From: Gemmatimonadota bacterium
GTDB lineage: Bacteria > Gemmatimonadota > Gemmatimonadetes > Gemmatimonadales > GWC2-71-9
DNA length: 9,484 nt
Direction: 5' to 3'
Assembly (NCBI GenBank): GCA_024640185.1
Contig: JAHEFN010000073.1
Location: 1 to 9,484 of the forward strand
The notes beneath the pieces are model-generated. The model worked only from the letters and a program-made list of their open reading frames with translations. It searched no databases and was not told the origin of the DNA. Every line of letters begins with the position of its first letter. Position 1 is the first letter of the stretch. Of this stretch, positions 1 to 7,191 are shown piece after piece. Both the position numbers and the translations under genes were made by a program.

Positions 1-1113
1 GAGACCATCAGCAAAGACGGCACGGAAGTCGTCGGCAATCCGTCGACGGGCGACTTGGGCACGGGCGTAGAATTGTGCGGCGTACCCGGCGCTGAGGACG
101 AAGGTCCCGATCAGGATCCGGCGTTGCACCTCGGGGCCGAATCCCTCGCCGCGTGTCGCCCGGTAGAGCGCGCGCACGTCCCCTGCCGGTCCGACTCGGC
201 GCACGCCGTAGCGCACCCCGTCGAAGCGCGCGAGGTTCGCCGCTGCCTCGGCGGGATTGACGATGTAATAGGCCGGCACCGCCTCGGCGGTGTGCGGCAG
301 CGACACGGGACGCAGCGTGGCCCCTCGTGCCTCGAGGGCCGCCATCGCCCGATCACATCCGGCCCGCACCCCGGCGTCCAGGTCGTCCGGGAAGTACTCC
401 CGGGGGACGCCGATCACCATGCCCGCGAGGTCCTCCCGGGGCGCCGGAAGTCCGAGAGCCGCATCGGCACGTGAGGTCGCGTCGAGCGGATCGTGTCCAG
501 CGATCACGGCAAGCACCCGAGCGGCATCATCAACGGTCGCACCGAACGGTGAGACGCAGTCGAGCGAGGAGCCGAATGCCACCAGGCCGAACCGCGAGAC
601 GCGCCCGTAGGTTGGCTTGATGCCCACCACACCGCAGAAGGCTGCGGGCTGCCTGACGGACCCGCCGGTCTCCGACCCCAGCGCGGCGGGCACGACCCCC
701 GCGGCGACCAACGCGGCCGAGCCGCCACTCGAGCCACCCGGGACCCGCGCATGGTCGATCGGGTTGAGGACCCTGCCATAGGCGGAATGTTCGGTCGATG
801 AGCCCATGGCGAACTCGTCGAGATTCGTCTTGCAGGCGATCAGCGCCCCTGCCGACCGCAGGCGGGTGACCACGGTCGCCTCGAATGGCGACCGGTAGCC
901 CTCGAGGAGTCGCGAGGCGCAGGTCGTCGGCAGGTCGGTGGTGACGATGTTGTCCTTGACCGCCACCGCCATCCCGGTGAGCGGGCCGCGTGACGTCGTG
1001 ACGGCTTCCCGCTGGGCTTCGAGCGCCTGGCGATCCCAGGAGAGCGTCGCGTTGAGCTCGTGACTCGCCTCGAGCCGTTCGGCGGTCTCCGCGATCACGT
1101 CATGATCGTTCAT
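1..1113 (-). CDS. gatA: Glutamyl-tRNA(Gln)/aspartyl-tRNA(Asn) amidotransferase subunit A (3' end outside window)
   Basis: GatA is the glutaminase subunit of GatCAB. It releases ammonia from glutamine so that mischarged Glu-tRNA(Gln) or Asp-tRNA(Asn) can be amidated. The first 371 codons are present; the family is usually about 480-490 residues, so about a quarter is missing beyond position 1. The amidase-signature triad is intact and correctly spaced: Lys53 in AVKDNI, cis-Ser128 in PGGSSGGSAA, and nucleophile Ser152 in GSETGGSVRQPA. The 75- and 24-residue intervals match those known for characterised GatA. CKTNLDEFAMGSS (94-106) and KPTYGRVSRFG are further family signatures. The reading frame stays open to the window edge (it ends DFRAVFADGL), so nothing suggests a pseudogene. 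The ATG at 1113 overlaps the gatC stop in an ATGA, and GAGGA lies immediately before it, too close to be an ideal ribosome site, which suggests coupling to gatC. gatB is not in the window. Confidence 0.97.
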   Translation of the reverse strand, partial: MNDHDVIAETAERLEASHELNATLSWDRQALEAQREAVTTSRGPLTGMAVAVKDNIVTTDLPTTCASRLLEGYRSPFEATVVTRLRSAGALIACKTNLDEFAMGSSTEHSAYGRVLNPIDHARVPGGSSGGSAALVAAGVVPAALGSETGGSVRQPAAFCGVVGIKPTYGRVSRFGLVAFGSSLDCVSPFGATVDDAARVLAVIAGHDPLDATSRADAALGLPAPREDLAGMVIGVPREYFPDDLDAGVRAGCDRAMAALEARGATLRPVSLPHTAEAVPAYYIVNPAEAAANLARFDGVRYGVRRVGPAGDVRALYRATRGEGFGPEVQRRILIGTFVLSAGYAAQFYARAQVARRRIADDFRAVFADGL

Positions 1114-1409
1114 TCCTCAACCATCCCGCCGAGCTTCGGGACGACGAAGAACCCTTCGCGCATCTCCGGGGCGAACGCTCTGGGTCGCCGAGTGAGCGGC
1201 ACCGGGGCAACGACATCCTCCCGCAACGCGGCCGTCTGGGAACCGATCACCATCGGCTCGGCGGTGTCGCGTTCCGGCAGGTCGCCGAGGCGCTCCACCA
1301 TGCCGACGATCCGCTCCAACTCCCCGGCGAGTCGCTCGGCATCGGCGTCCGTCACCGCCAACTCGGCGAGTCGCGCCACATGCCTGACCTCCTCTGCCCC
1401 GATCTTCAT
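1110..1409 (-). CDS. gatC: Glutamyl-tRNA(Gln)/aspartyl-tRNA(Asn) amidotransferase subunit C
   Basis: GatC is the small scaffold subunit that wraps around GatA and GatB in the cytoplasmic tRNA-dependent amidotransferase. The 99-residue product has the family layout: an N-terminal EEVRHVARLAEL helix, a second helix ending near residue 40, then an extended tail with LREDVVAPVPLTRR and the typical C-terminal PEMREGFFVVPKL. I chose the ATG at 1409 over the TTG at 1421 because the ATG forms an ATGA overlap with the pcrA stop, has GGGAGG just upstream (1419-1414), and gives the usual GatC N-terminus MKIGAEEV. The TTG would lie inside that ribosome-binding sequence. The 3' end overlaps gatA by 4 nt, so gatC and gatA are made together, as expected for subunits of one complex. 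Confidence 0.96.
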   Translation of the reverse strand: MKIGAEEVRHVARLAELAVTDADAERLAGELERIVGMVERLGDLPERDTAEPMVIGSQTAALREDVVAPVPLTRRPRAFAPEMREGFFVVPKLGGMVEE

Positions 1410-3742
1410 GCTCCCTCCCAATCCCGTTCAAGCCCCGCAAAGGCGACCAGCAGTTGCTTGGTCCCGATCTCGGGGTCGTCGAAGGCCACCGACACCTTCA
1501 GGTCCCGTCCGCCGCCGCTGAGGCCGAGGATCGCCCCGCCCCCAAACCGCCGGTGGCGAACCCGCTCACCCTTCACATACCGTGGCGCATCCTGATTCTC
1601 GTCCGCCGCCGCCGACAATCCGTCCAGGTCGTCTGGCGAGATGGACCCCGGCATCGCCGTGCGCCGCGGCGCCGGGACGCTGGCCCCCCGGGCAGCGCGA
1701 CCGGATCCGCCGCCGCCCCAGCGCGCGCCGCCGCCCGAGGTGCGGCCACCGCCCTGCCCCCAGGTCGCCTGTGACCCGACCGAGAAGGAGGTGCGTTGTT
1801 CATTGACCAACTCGGCCGGCAACTCGCGCAGGAACCGCGAGGGAGCCCCCGGACGAAGTTCGCCGCCCCGACGTCGCGTCCGGGCCCAGGAGAGCATCAG
1901 CACATCCCTCGCCCGGGTGAGCCCAACGTAGCAGAGTCGTCGTTCCTCCTCGAGACCCTCCGGCGACTCCAACGCCCGTCCGAGCGGGAAGAGACCATCT
2001 TCGACACCCGGCATCATCACCAGGGGCCACTCAAGCCCCTTGGCGGTGTGCAGGGTCATCAAGGTGACGCCATCCTCCGCTCCCGCTGAGGTATCCACCG
2101 CCGACAGGAGTGCGGCCTCGGAAAGAAATTTCTGGAGCGGCGTCCCCGGATCCTCGTCCCCCTCGGCGACGACCTCGGACCAATCGGCCGCGCTGGCGAC
2201 CAGCTCGCGCACATTGTCCCAGCGATCGGCCCCCTCGAGGCCCTCACTCATCAACATGGTCTCGTAGTCGAGGACCGAGATGAGCTCCTCCATGACCGTC
2301 GCCGGTGAGGAGTCGCCGACCCGGTCACGGACCCCACGCAGCAGATCGGCAAACGCACCCAGCGCCATGCGGACGTTGGGCCGCAAGGTGGTGATGGTCT
2401 CCGCCCGCTCGGCCGTGGCGAGGAGTGCCTTGTCCCACTGGCGTGCCTGGGCCGCGAGTTCGGCCAGGGAGCCAGACCCGATGCCGCGTCGAGGCACCGC
2501 AATCGCCCGCATGAAGGCCTCATCATCACTGGGATTGGCCACCAGCCGGAGGTAGGCCAGCAAGTCCTTCACCTCGCGGCGATCGTAGAACGAGATCGCG
2601 CCGACGATCCGGTACGGCACGCCGGCCCGGCGGAGGGCCTCCTCAAGGGCACGGGATTGGGCGTTGGTCCGATAGAGGACGGCCATCCCGACATAGCCGA
2701 TGCCTGCCCGCTCCCGTCGGCCGAGTTCGGCGGCGACCCACTCGGCCTCGTCGCGCTCATCCGCGGCGGCCAGGATCGTGATCGCCTCACCACCGGGACG
2801 GGAGGTGTGCAGCGTCTTGCCGAGCCGTCCGCGGTTGTTGGCGATGACCGCATTCGCCGCCGCAAGAATCGGACTGGTGGAGCGGTAGTTCTCCTCGAGT
2901 CGCACCAGTTCGGTGCCGGCGAAGTCCGCCTGCAGTGCCTTCATGTTGCCGATGTCGGCGCCGCGCCATCCATAGATCGACTGGTCGTCATCCCCGACGG
3001 CGAAGAGGTTCCGGTGTGGCAACGCCAACGCCCGCACCAAGTGGTACTGGGCCCGGTTGGTGTCCTGAAACTCGTCGACCAACAGGAAGGCAAAGCGTTG
3101 CTGCCACCGCGCCAACACCTCGGGATGCTCGCGAAAGAGGGTCAGCGGATGCAGCATCAGGTCATCGAAGTCCATCGCATTCGCGGTCCGCAGCGCGGCC
3201 TGCATCCCGACGTAGACGTCGGCGGCCACCCGGATGATCGGGTCGCCAGGCGCCGACCGCTCGAGGTCCCCGGCCGACTGCATCCGGTTCTTCGCCCCGG
3301 AGATGATCCCCTGGATCGCGCGGGGTGCGTAGAGCTTGAGGGGATGATTCCGTTCCTCGATCAGCCGCTTGATGAGCGAACGGGAGTCATCCTGGTCATA
3401 GATCGTGAACTGGCGCGTGAAGCCCAGGCGCTCCGCCTCCCGCCGAAGCAGCCGCGCAGAGAGCGAATGAAAGGTGCCGATCCACAGCCCGGCCGGATCG
3501 CGAGCGAGCAGGTGACCGATCCGTTCCTTCATCTCCCCGGCGGCCTTGTTGGTGAAGGTCACCGCAAAGATCCGTTCGGGGGGCACGCCGTGCTGGTCGA
3601 TGAGGTTGGCAATCCGGGAGGTGAGGACCCGGGTCTTTCCCGAGCCCGCCCCGGCGAGCACCAGGATCGGGCCCTCGACGTGCGAGGCCGCTGCGTGCTG
3701 CGCGGGGTTGAGGCCGCGCAGCAGGTCGCGAGGATCGCTCAC
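1406..3742 (-). CDS. pcrA: ATP-dependent DNA helicase PcrA/UvrD (superfamily 1A)
   Basis: A 3'-5' helicase of the UvrD/PcrA/Rep group, acting in nucleotide excision repair, removal of RecA filaments and clearing of stalled forks. The 778-residue product has every SF1A motif in order: Q motif LNPAQ (11-15), Walker A GAGSGKT (31-37), Ia FTNKAAGEM (63-71), Ib GTFHSL (89-94), II VDEFQDTN (222-229), III GDDDQSIYGWRGAD (250-263), IV LEENYRS (282-288), V MTLHTAKGLEW (562-572) and VI EEERRLCYVGLTRAR (598-612). After a glycine-rich linker (about 662-690) comes the Tudor-like C-terminal domain (about 721-772: YVKGERVRHRRFGGG...VAF), known in PcrA/UvrD to contact RNA polymerase. Start: GTG at 3742, four bases overlapping the kinase stop (GTGA). 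A longer frame reaching 3865 adds 41 residues unlike the family. No Shine-Dalgarno sequence precedes the GTG, so coupling to the kinase gene is likely. PcrA and UvrD cannot be told apart by name here. Confidence 0.97.
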   Translation of the reverse strand: MSDPRDLLRGLNPAQHAAASHVEGPILVLAGAGSGKTRVLTSRIANLIDQHGVPPERIFAVTFTNKAAGEMKERIGHLLARDPAGLWIGTFHSLSARLLRREAERLGFTRQFTIYDQDDSRSLIKRLIEERNHPLKLYAPRAIQGIISGAKNRMQSAGDLERSAPGDPIIRVAADVYVGMQAALRTANAMDFDDLMLHPLTLFREHPEVLARWQQRFAFLLVDEFQDTNRAQYHLVRALALPHRNLFAVGDDDQSIYGWRGADIGNMKALQADFAGTELVRLEENYRSTSPILAAANAVIANNRGRLGKTLHTSRPGGEAITILAAADERDEAEWVAAELGRRERAGIGYVGMAVLYRTNAQSRALEEALRRAGVPYRIVGAISFYDRREVKDLLAYLRLVANPSDDEAFMRAIAVPRRGIGSGSLAELAAQARQWDKALLATAERAETITTLRPNVRMALGAFADLLRGVRDRVGDSSPATVMEELISVLDYETMLMSEGLEGADRWDNVRELVASAADWSEVVAEGDEDPGTPLQKFLSEAALLSAVDTSAGAEDGVTLMTLHTAKGLEWPLVMMPGVEDGLFPLGRALESPEGLEEERRLCYVGLTRARDVLMLSWARTRRRGGELRPGAPSRFLRELPAELVNEQRTSFSVGSQATWGQGGGRTSGGGARWGGGGSGRAARGASVPAPRRTAMPGSISPDDLDGLSAAADENQDAPRYVKGERVRHRRFGGGAILGLSGGGRDLKVSVAFDDPEIGTKQLLVAFAGLERDWEGA
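1414..1419 (-). promoter_or_regulatory. Ribosome binding site of gatC (decides its start)
   Basis: GGGAGG read on the minus strand, four bases before the ATG at 1409. It lies inside the last codons of pcrA. It favours the ATG at 1409 over the upstream TTG at 1421, which overlaps the site itself. Confidence 0.7.
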
Positions 3743-4920
3743 GTGCCGGACGCCAGCGGGAAGCGCATCAGGAACGTCGTGCCCTGCTCCGTGGGCTCGA
3801 GACCGATCGTCCCACCATGGCCATCCTCGACCACGCGGCGCACCAAGGCGAGCCCGATGCCCCACCCGCCACGCTTGGTGGTGATGCCGGGCTCGAAGAT
3901 CGTCCGACGGATCTCCCGGGGGATGCCGGGGCCGTCGTCATGAATGCGCACCTCGGCAAAGCGACCCAGCGACGCGGCCGAGATGACGATCCGCCCACCA
4001 CGCCCCTGCAGGGCATCAGCGGCGTTCTTCACCACGGCCTCGAAGGCCCACTCGAGCAACACCGGGTCACCGGCAATCACCGGTCCGGAGCTCGGCGCAT
4101 CGACCTCGACCTGAATGGCATTGGCGTGTCGCGGCAACCGGGCACGGAAGTACCCCGAGACCTTCTCGGCCAAGGCCCCCAGGGCCACGGGATCGCGACG
4201 TGCGGGGTTGCCGATGCGCTCGAAGCGCTGCGCCACCCGATGCAGCTTCTCGGCGTCGGCATCGAGGTGATCGGCCAGTTCCGCCGGCGCGATGGCATCA
4301 CCCCGCAGTTGCTCGATCCAGCCCTTGAGCGAGGTCAGCGGGGTCCCGAGCTGGTGCGCCGCCTCCCTGGCCATCGCCACCCAGAGTCGGTCCCGACGCG
4401 ACGTCGTCTGGCTGCGGTAGGCAACCACGGCGACCGCCACCATCACCGCCAGGGTGAGCGCCTGCAGGACGGCCAGCGTCCTGAGCAACCCGGCGGCGGG
4501 GAGTGGGCCGAAGTGGACCGCACCGACCGAGGTCAGGATGGCGGGATTCACCGCGTCCAGGTCGGCCAGCAGGGCGGCGGCGCGGTCGGGTTCCGCGGTC
4601 GGGTCAAACGGCAGGTTCGCCGAGGTGGTGATCCGTCCCTCGGCATCGGTGACCACGAGGGGGATGCCCAACTCGCGGGCGCGGGCACTGAGGTCGAGGA
4701 GCGCACCATACGGATCGGCATCGGGGTCGTTGAGTCCCCCGATGGCGGTCGCATAGACCTGCGACGCCACCAAGGCCTGATTCCGGAACTGCCGGGCGAC
4801 GAGCAATGAGGTCCCGAGCGACAAGCCGGCCAGCACCCCCACGAGCAGCAGGGCGACGGTCGGAGCGAAGCGGCGGATACCCTCCCTACGTCGGGGGGAC
4901 GAGCCGCTCAACGCCGACAT
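3739..4920 (-). CDS. Membrane sensor histidine kinase, orphan within a housekeeping operon
   Basis: A 393-residue transmembrane kinase. A short basic N-terminus (RRREGIRR) leads into TM1 (about 19-41). A loop of about 100 residues contains a PAS-like PLVVTDAEGRITTSANLP stretch (87-104), and TM2 is about 144-168. The H-box is AREAAHQLGTPLTSLKGW with phospho-acceptor His189. The HATPase_c domain shows the N box EAVVKNAADAL (Asn299), G1 DDGPGIP (328-334), F box IFEPGITTKRGG and G2 GWGIGLAL. All catalytic residues are present. I see no HAMP domain; TM2 leads almost directly into the dimerisation helix. No response regulator lies within the window, so its partner and signal are unknown. Start: ATG at 4920, 35 nt inside the serS 3' end, with GGAGG about 12 bases upstream. 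An ATG 12 codons further upstream is possible but the added residues (MDRSCCRRPWRP) look like read-through of serS. The 3' end overlaps pcrA by 4 nt. Confidence 0.92.
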   Translation of the reverse strand: MSALSGSSPRRREGIRRFAPTVALLLVGVLAGLSLGTSLLVARQFRNQALVASQVYATAIGGLNDPDADPYGALLDLSARARELGIPLVVTDAEGRITTSANLPFDPTAEPDRAAALLADLDAVNPAILTSVGAVHFGPLPAAGLLRTLAVLQALTLAVMVAVAVVAYRSQTTSRRDRLWVAMAREAAHQLGTPLTSLKGWIEQLRGDAIAPAELADHLDADAEKLHRVAQRFERIGNPARRDPVALGALAEKVSGYFRARLPRHANAIQVEVDAPSSGPVIAGDPVLLEWAFEAVVKNAADALQGRGGRIVISAASLGRFAEVRIHDDGPGIPREIRRTIFEPGITTKRGGWGIGLALVRRVVEDGHGGTIGLEPTEQGTTFLMRFPLASGT

Positions 4921-6169
4921 AGGGCGCCAAGGCCTCCGGCAACACGACCGATCCATCAGCCTGCTGACCATTCTCGAGGAGCGCGATGATGGTGCGCGGA
5001 AAGGCGACACCCGAGGCGTTGAGTGTGTGCACGAATTCGGGTTTGACGCCGGCGGCGGCGCGGAAGCGAATGCCGGCACGCCGGGCCTGGAAGTCCGTGA
5101 AGGTGCTGGCACTCGACGCCTCGAGCCAGCCATCGACCCCCGCCGCCCAGACCTCGAGGTCGATGGTCCGGGCACTGGCGAAGCCGGTATCACCAGCGGC
5201 GAGTGCCAGGGCGCGGTAGGGAATCTCCAGCCGTTGCAGCACCGCCTCGGCATGGGCGGTGATCGCCGCGTGCTCCGCCTCGCTCTCCTCGGGCCGACAG
5301 AGGCGCACCAGCTCGACCTTGTCGAACTGGTGGACGCGGATCAGCCCTCGGGTATCCTTGCCGTGCGAACCCGCCTCGCGGCGGAAGCAGGGGGTGAACG
5401 CGACCATCGCCACGGGCAGCATCTCCGCGTCGAGAATCTCACCGGCATGAATGTTGGTGACCGGGACCTCCGCCGTGGGGAGGAGGTACAGTTCATCGCG
5501 CTCGAGGCGGTAGAGATCATCGGCGAACTTCGGGAGCTGACCGGTACCCCGCGCAGAGGCCTCGTTGACCAGCAGCGGGGGGACCACCTCGGTGTAGCCG
5601 TGTTCGCGGGTGTGCAGATCCAACATGAAATTGGCCAGGCCTCGCACCAGTCGCGCACCCATCCCGGTGAACAACGGGAACCCGCTGCCGGCCACCTTGG
5701 TCCCGCGAGGCAGGTCAAACAGCCCGAGCTGTTCGCCGAGCTCCCAGTGCGGCTTGGGCGTGAAGTCGAAGCGGGGTGGTGTCCCCCAGCGGCGCAGTTC
5801 CACGTTGGCCTCGACGCCACCCTCGGGAACGTCGGTCGCGAGGAAGTTGGGGATCGCCAGCAAGTGGGACTCCTGCAGCGCCTCGAACTCGCGCAGGTCC
5901 TCCTCGAGATCCTTCAGTCGGGCAGCGGCCTTGCCCAGCTCGGCCTGCAACGCGGTGAGGTCCTCCCCCGCCTGCTTCCGCCGCGCGAACTCCCGTGAGG
6001 CCTCGTTGCGATCGGCCCGCATCCGTTCCACCTCGGTGAGCACCGTGCGGCGGCGATCGTCGAGCTCCAGCACGCGGTCGAACTGGGCCAGCGCACCGTC
6101 ATCGAGCCGTCGCGCGAGGGCGGCCCGCGCCTCGGCGGGGTCGTGGCGGAGGCGGCGGACGTCGATCAT
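4886..6169 (-). CDS. serS: Seryl-tRNA synthetase
   Basis: A class II aminoacyl-tRNA synthetase that charges tRNA(Ser) (and tRNA(Sec) if present) with serine in the cytoplasm. The 427 residues match the usual bacterial length. Residues about 30-100 form the charged, heptad-like helical arm that binds the tRNA variable arm. The catalytic core follows: motif 1 around 172-200 (ARLVRGLANFML...VVPPLLV), GTGQLPKF (208-215), TAEVP (232-236), motif 2 FRREAGSHGKDTRGLIRVHQF (262-282), SSASTFTDFQARR (352-364) and motif 3 LNASGVAFPRTIIALLEN (383-400) with its conserved Arg392. Motif 3 has FPRT where many bacteria have VGRT; this recalls the Thermus-type TPR variant and is not a defect. The ATG at 6169 gives the standard MIDVRRLRHDP N-terminus; a frame extending to 6217 overlaps the lipoprotein gene and adds nothing family-like. 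A GGAG lies 10 bases upstream, inside the end of the lipoprotein gene, 7 nt away. Confidence 0.98.
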   Translation of the reverse strand: MIDVRRLRHDPAEARAALARRLDDGALAQFDRVLELDDRRRTVLTEVERMRADRNEASREFARRKQAGEDLTALQAELGKAAARLKDLEEDLREFEALQESHLLAIPNFLATDVPEGGVEANVELRRWGTPPRFDFTPKPHWELGEQLGLFDLPRGTKVAGSGFPLFTGMGARLVRGLANFMLDLHTREHGYTEVVPPLLVNEASARGTGQLPKFADDLYRLERDELYLLPTAEVPVTNIHAGEILDAEMLPVAMVAFTPCFRREAGSHGKDTRGLIRVHQFDKVELVRLCRPEESEAEHAAITAHAEAVLQRLEIPYRALALAAGDTGFASARTIDLEVWAAGVDGWLEASSASTFTDFQARRAGIRFRAAAGVKPEFVHTLNASGVAFPRTIIALLENGQQADGSVVLPEALAPYVGVERLVPPT

Positions 6170-6176
6170 CTCTGGA

Positions 6177-6722
6177 TCACTCCGTGGGGATGCCGAGCGC
6201 CAGCGAACGGTATCCACAGTTGGTGTTCGCGACGACCCGAAAGGTCATGGTGCGGCGGGTGGCATCGAAGCTCAGCACCTCGAGCTTGGCGTATTGGGGC
6301 ACCCCGAGGAAACACGCCACCCGCGACCGGGCAACGACCACATCGCCAACCGCCAAAGCGAGGGAGTCGGTCGTCGCATAGCCGTTGTTCGGCGGATCGA
6401 CGATCGCCCCGAAGGGGACGGTCGACGCCTGCAGGCCCGGATTGGAGGAACGCCCGCCGAGGTCGAAGCCATCGAGTGGCACCAACAGGTTGCGGCTGCC
6501 GTCGCGAAGGTAGGCGAAGTCGAACGACGAGGTCAGGTCGGTGCGGACCAGCCGACGGTCGGGGATCGAATAGGCGGAAGGCTCGTTCACCGGGGTATCG
6601 ATGATCGACGAGAGCGTCAGGGTGTCCACCACGTTCGGAAAGACCGCATCCGGCAGGTTGAGATCCGAGCAGGCGGCGAGGCCGACGATGGCGAAGGTGA
6701 GCAGGGCCCGTTCGATGGTCAT
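6177..6722 (-). CDS. Small predicted lipoprotein of unknown function
   Basis: I do not recognise the family. The 181-residue product starts MTIERALLTFAIVGLAACSD: a short n-region with Arg5, a hydrophobic core, and a lipobox LAAC with Cys18 as the predicted lipidated residue. The next residue is Ser, so outer-membrane sorting is possible in a diderm. The mature part looks like a compact beta-rich domain with two further cysteines (137 and 169) that could form a disulphide. It is followed by serS after 7 nt. The ATG at 6722 is chosen because it places the signal peptide at the N-terminus; the open frame runs further upstream to 7196, but that stretch crosses the promoter region and the roadblock gene. 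No Shine-Dalgarno sequence precedes this ATG, while a -10-like TAACCT sits 7 bases before it, consistent with a leaderless message. High confidence it is a real gene, low on role. Confidence 0.78.
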   Translation of the reverse strand: MTIERALLTFAIVGLAACSDLNLPDAVFPNVVDTLTLSSIIDTPVNEPSAYSIPDRRLVRTDLTSSFDFAYLRDGSRNLLVPLDGFDLGGRSSNPGLQASTVPFGAIVDPPNNGYATTDSLALAVGDVVVARSRVACFLGVPQYAKLEVLSFDATRRTMTFRVVANTNCGYRSLALGIPTE

Positions 6723-6729
6723 GGTCGGA

Positions 6730-6758
6730 AGGTTAGACCGCTCCACGAGGTGCGGCAA
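6730..6758 (-). promoter_or_regulatory. Candidate sigma70-type promoter of the lipoprotein-serS-kinase-pcrA-gatCA operon
   Basis: On the minus strand a -35-like TTGCCG (6758-6753) and a -10-like TAACCT (6735-6730) are separated by exactly 17 bases. The matches to TTGACA and TATAAT are 4/6 and 3/6, keeping the key T, A and final T of the -10. The predicted start point falls at about 6723, immediately before or at the ATG of the lipoprotein gene. This is inferred by pattern only. Confidence 0.4.
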
Positions 6759-6772
6759 CCCACCGTCATTGC

Positions 6773-6802
6773 TTGACTTCCGCAGCGACGCGTCCCTAGC
6801 TT
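6773..6802 (+). promoter_or_regulatory. Candidate sigma70-type promoter of the roadblock-manC-glmU-like operon
   Basis: TTGACT (6773-6778, 5/6 match to the -35 consensus) is followed after 18 bases by TAGCTT (6797-6802, 3/6 with the key T, A and final T). The predicted start is near 6809, giving a leader of about 29 nt that includes the AGGAG at 6825-6829. The two divergent -35 elements are only 14 bases apart, so the promoters lie back to back and could share an upstream regulator. Confidence 0.4.
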
Positions 6803-6824
6803 CGCGCTTCCCCTCACGACGCTC

Positions 6825-6829
6825 AGGAG
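6825..6829 (+). promoter_or_regulatory. Ribosome binding site of the roadblock gene (decides its GTG start)
   Basis: AGGAG, eight bases before the GTG at 6838. It is the clearest ribosome site in the plus operon and supports the GTG over the internal ATG at 6898, which lacks comparable spacing and would remove the first helix. Confidence 0.7.
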
Positions 6830-6837
6830 ATCCCAGC

Positions 6838-7191
6838 GTGCCACCCCTCCACCACGTCCTCGCCGCCATTGCTGGCCGTCCCGATGCTGCCGGCGCCATG
6901 GTCGTGAGCGACGAGGGGCTGGTCATCGATGCCGTCTTGCCTGCCCCGCTCGAGGCGGACACCATCGCCGCCCTCGCCGCCACCGCCCAGCGGACCCTGG
7001 CCGGTCTCGGCGAGGCGCTGGGGCACGGCACGCCGGGCGACATCGTCCTCGATGGCCCCACGGGCACGACCATCATCTGCCGTCTTCCCACTGGCGCCTC
7101 GCTGCTGGTGCTGGCCGCCCCAGAGGGCGACCTCGGGGCATTGCTCCATGACCTCCGGCGGCATGCCCCGGCGCTGACGGAGCTGGTCTGA
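6838..7191 (+). CDS. Roadblock/LC7-domain protein
   Basis: A 117-residue single-domain protein, about the full length of a roadblock/LC7 domain. The visible pattern fits that fold: a first helix (HHVLAAIAGRPDAAG), a strand with a turn (AMVVSDEGLVIDAVLP), a long alanine-rich helix (about 40-60: ADTIAALAATAQRTLAGLGE), the strand pair DIVLDGPTGTTIICRLPTG, ASLLVLAAPEGDLGALLHDLRR, and a short C-terminal helix. Bacterial roadblock proteins include MglB-type regulators of small Ras-like GTPases and dimeric scaffolds. No GTPase gene is visible here, so the partner is unknown. It is the first gene of the operon, and its TGA overlaps the ATG of the guanylyltransferase by one base (TGATG). The assignment rests on pattern and length without a search; an unrelated small alpha/beta protein is the main alternative. 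Confidence 0.8.
   Translation: MPPLHHVLAAIAGRPDAAGAMVVSDEGLVIDAVLPAPLEADTIAALAATAQRTLAGLGEALGHGTPGDIVLDGPTGTTIICRLPTGASLLVLAAPEGDLGALLHDLRRHAPALTELV

Noticed and set aside
1..1113. Possible broken gatA, because no complete frame ends in the window
   Set aside because: Direct translation from 1113 is open for all 371 codons with the catalytic triad intact; the gene is only cut by the window edge.
3743..3865. 41-residue N-terminal extension of PcrA
   Set aside because: It is Arg/Gly/Trp-rich, unlike the family, and lies wholly inside the kinase coding region; the GTG at 3742 gives a normal N-terminus.
2657..3943. 428-codon open frame on the plus strand
   Set aside because: It is antisense to the intact pcrA gene, its translation has no recognisable domain, and long antisense frames are common in G+C-rich genes.
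3817..4809. 330-codon plus-strand frame
   Set aside because: It is the mirror of the sensor kinase, whose motifs are complete on the minus strand.
4921..5253. 111-residue N-terminal extension of the kinase
   Set aside because: It is out-of-frame serS sequence, rich in Pro, Arg and Ser, placed before an obvious first membrane helix.
5027..6776. Plus-strand frames of 323 and 388 codons
   Set aside because: Both lie opposite serS and the lipoprotein gene and have low-complexity Arg/Ser-rich translations typical of shadows.
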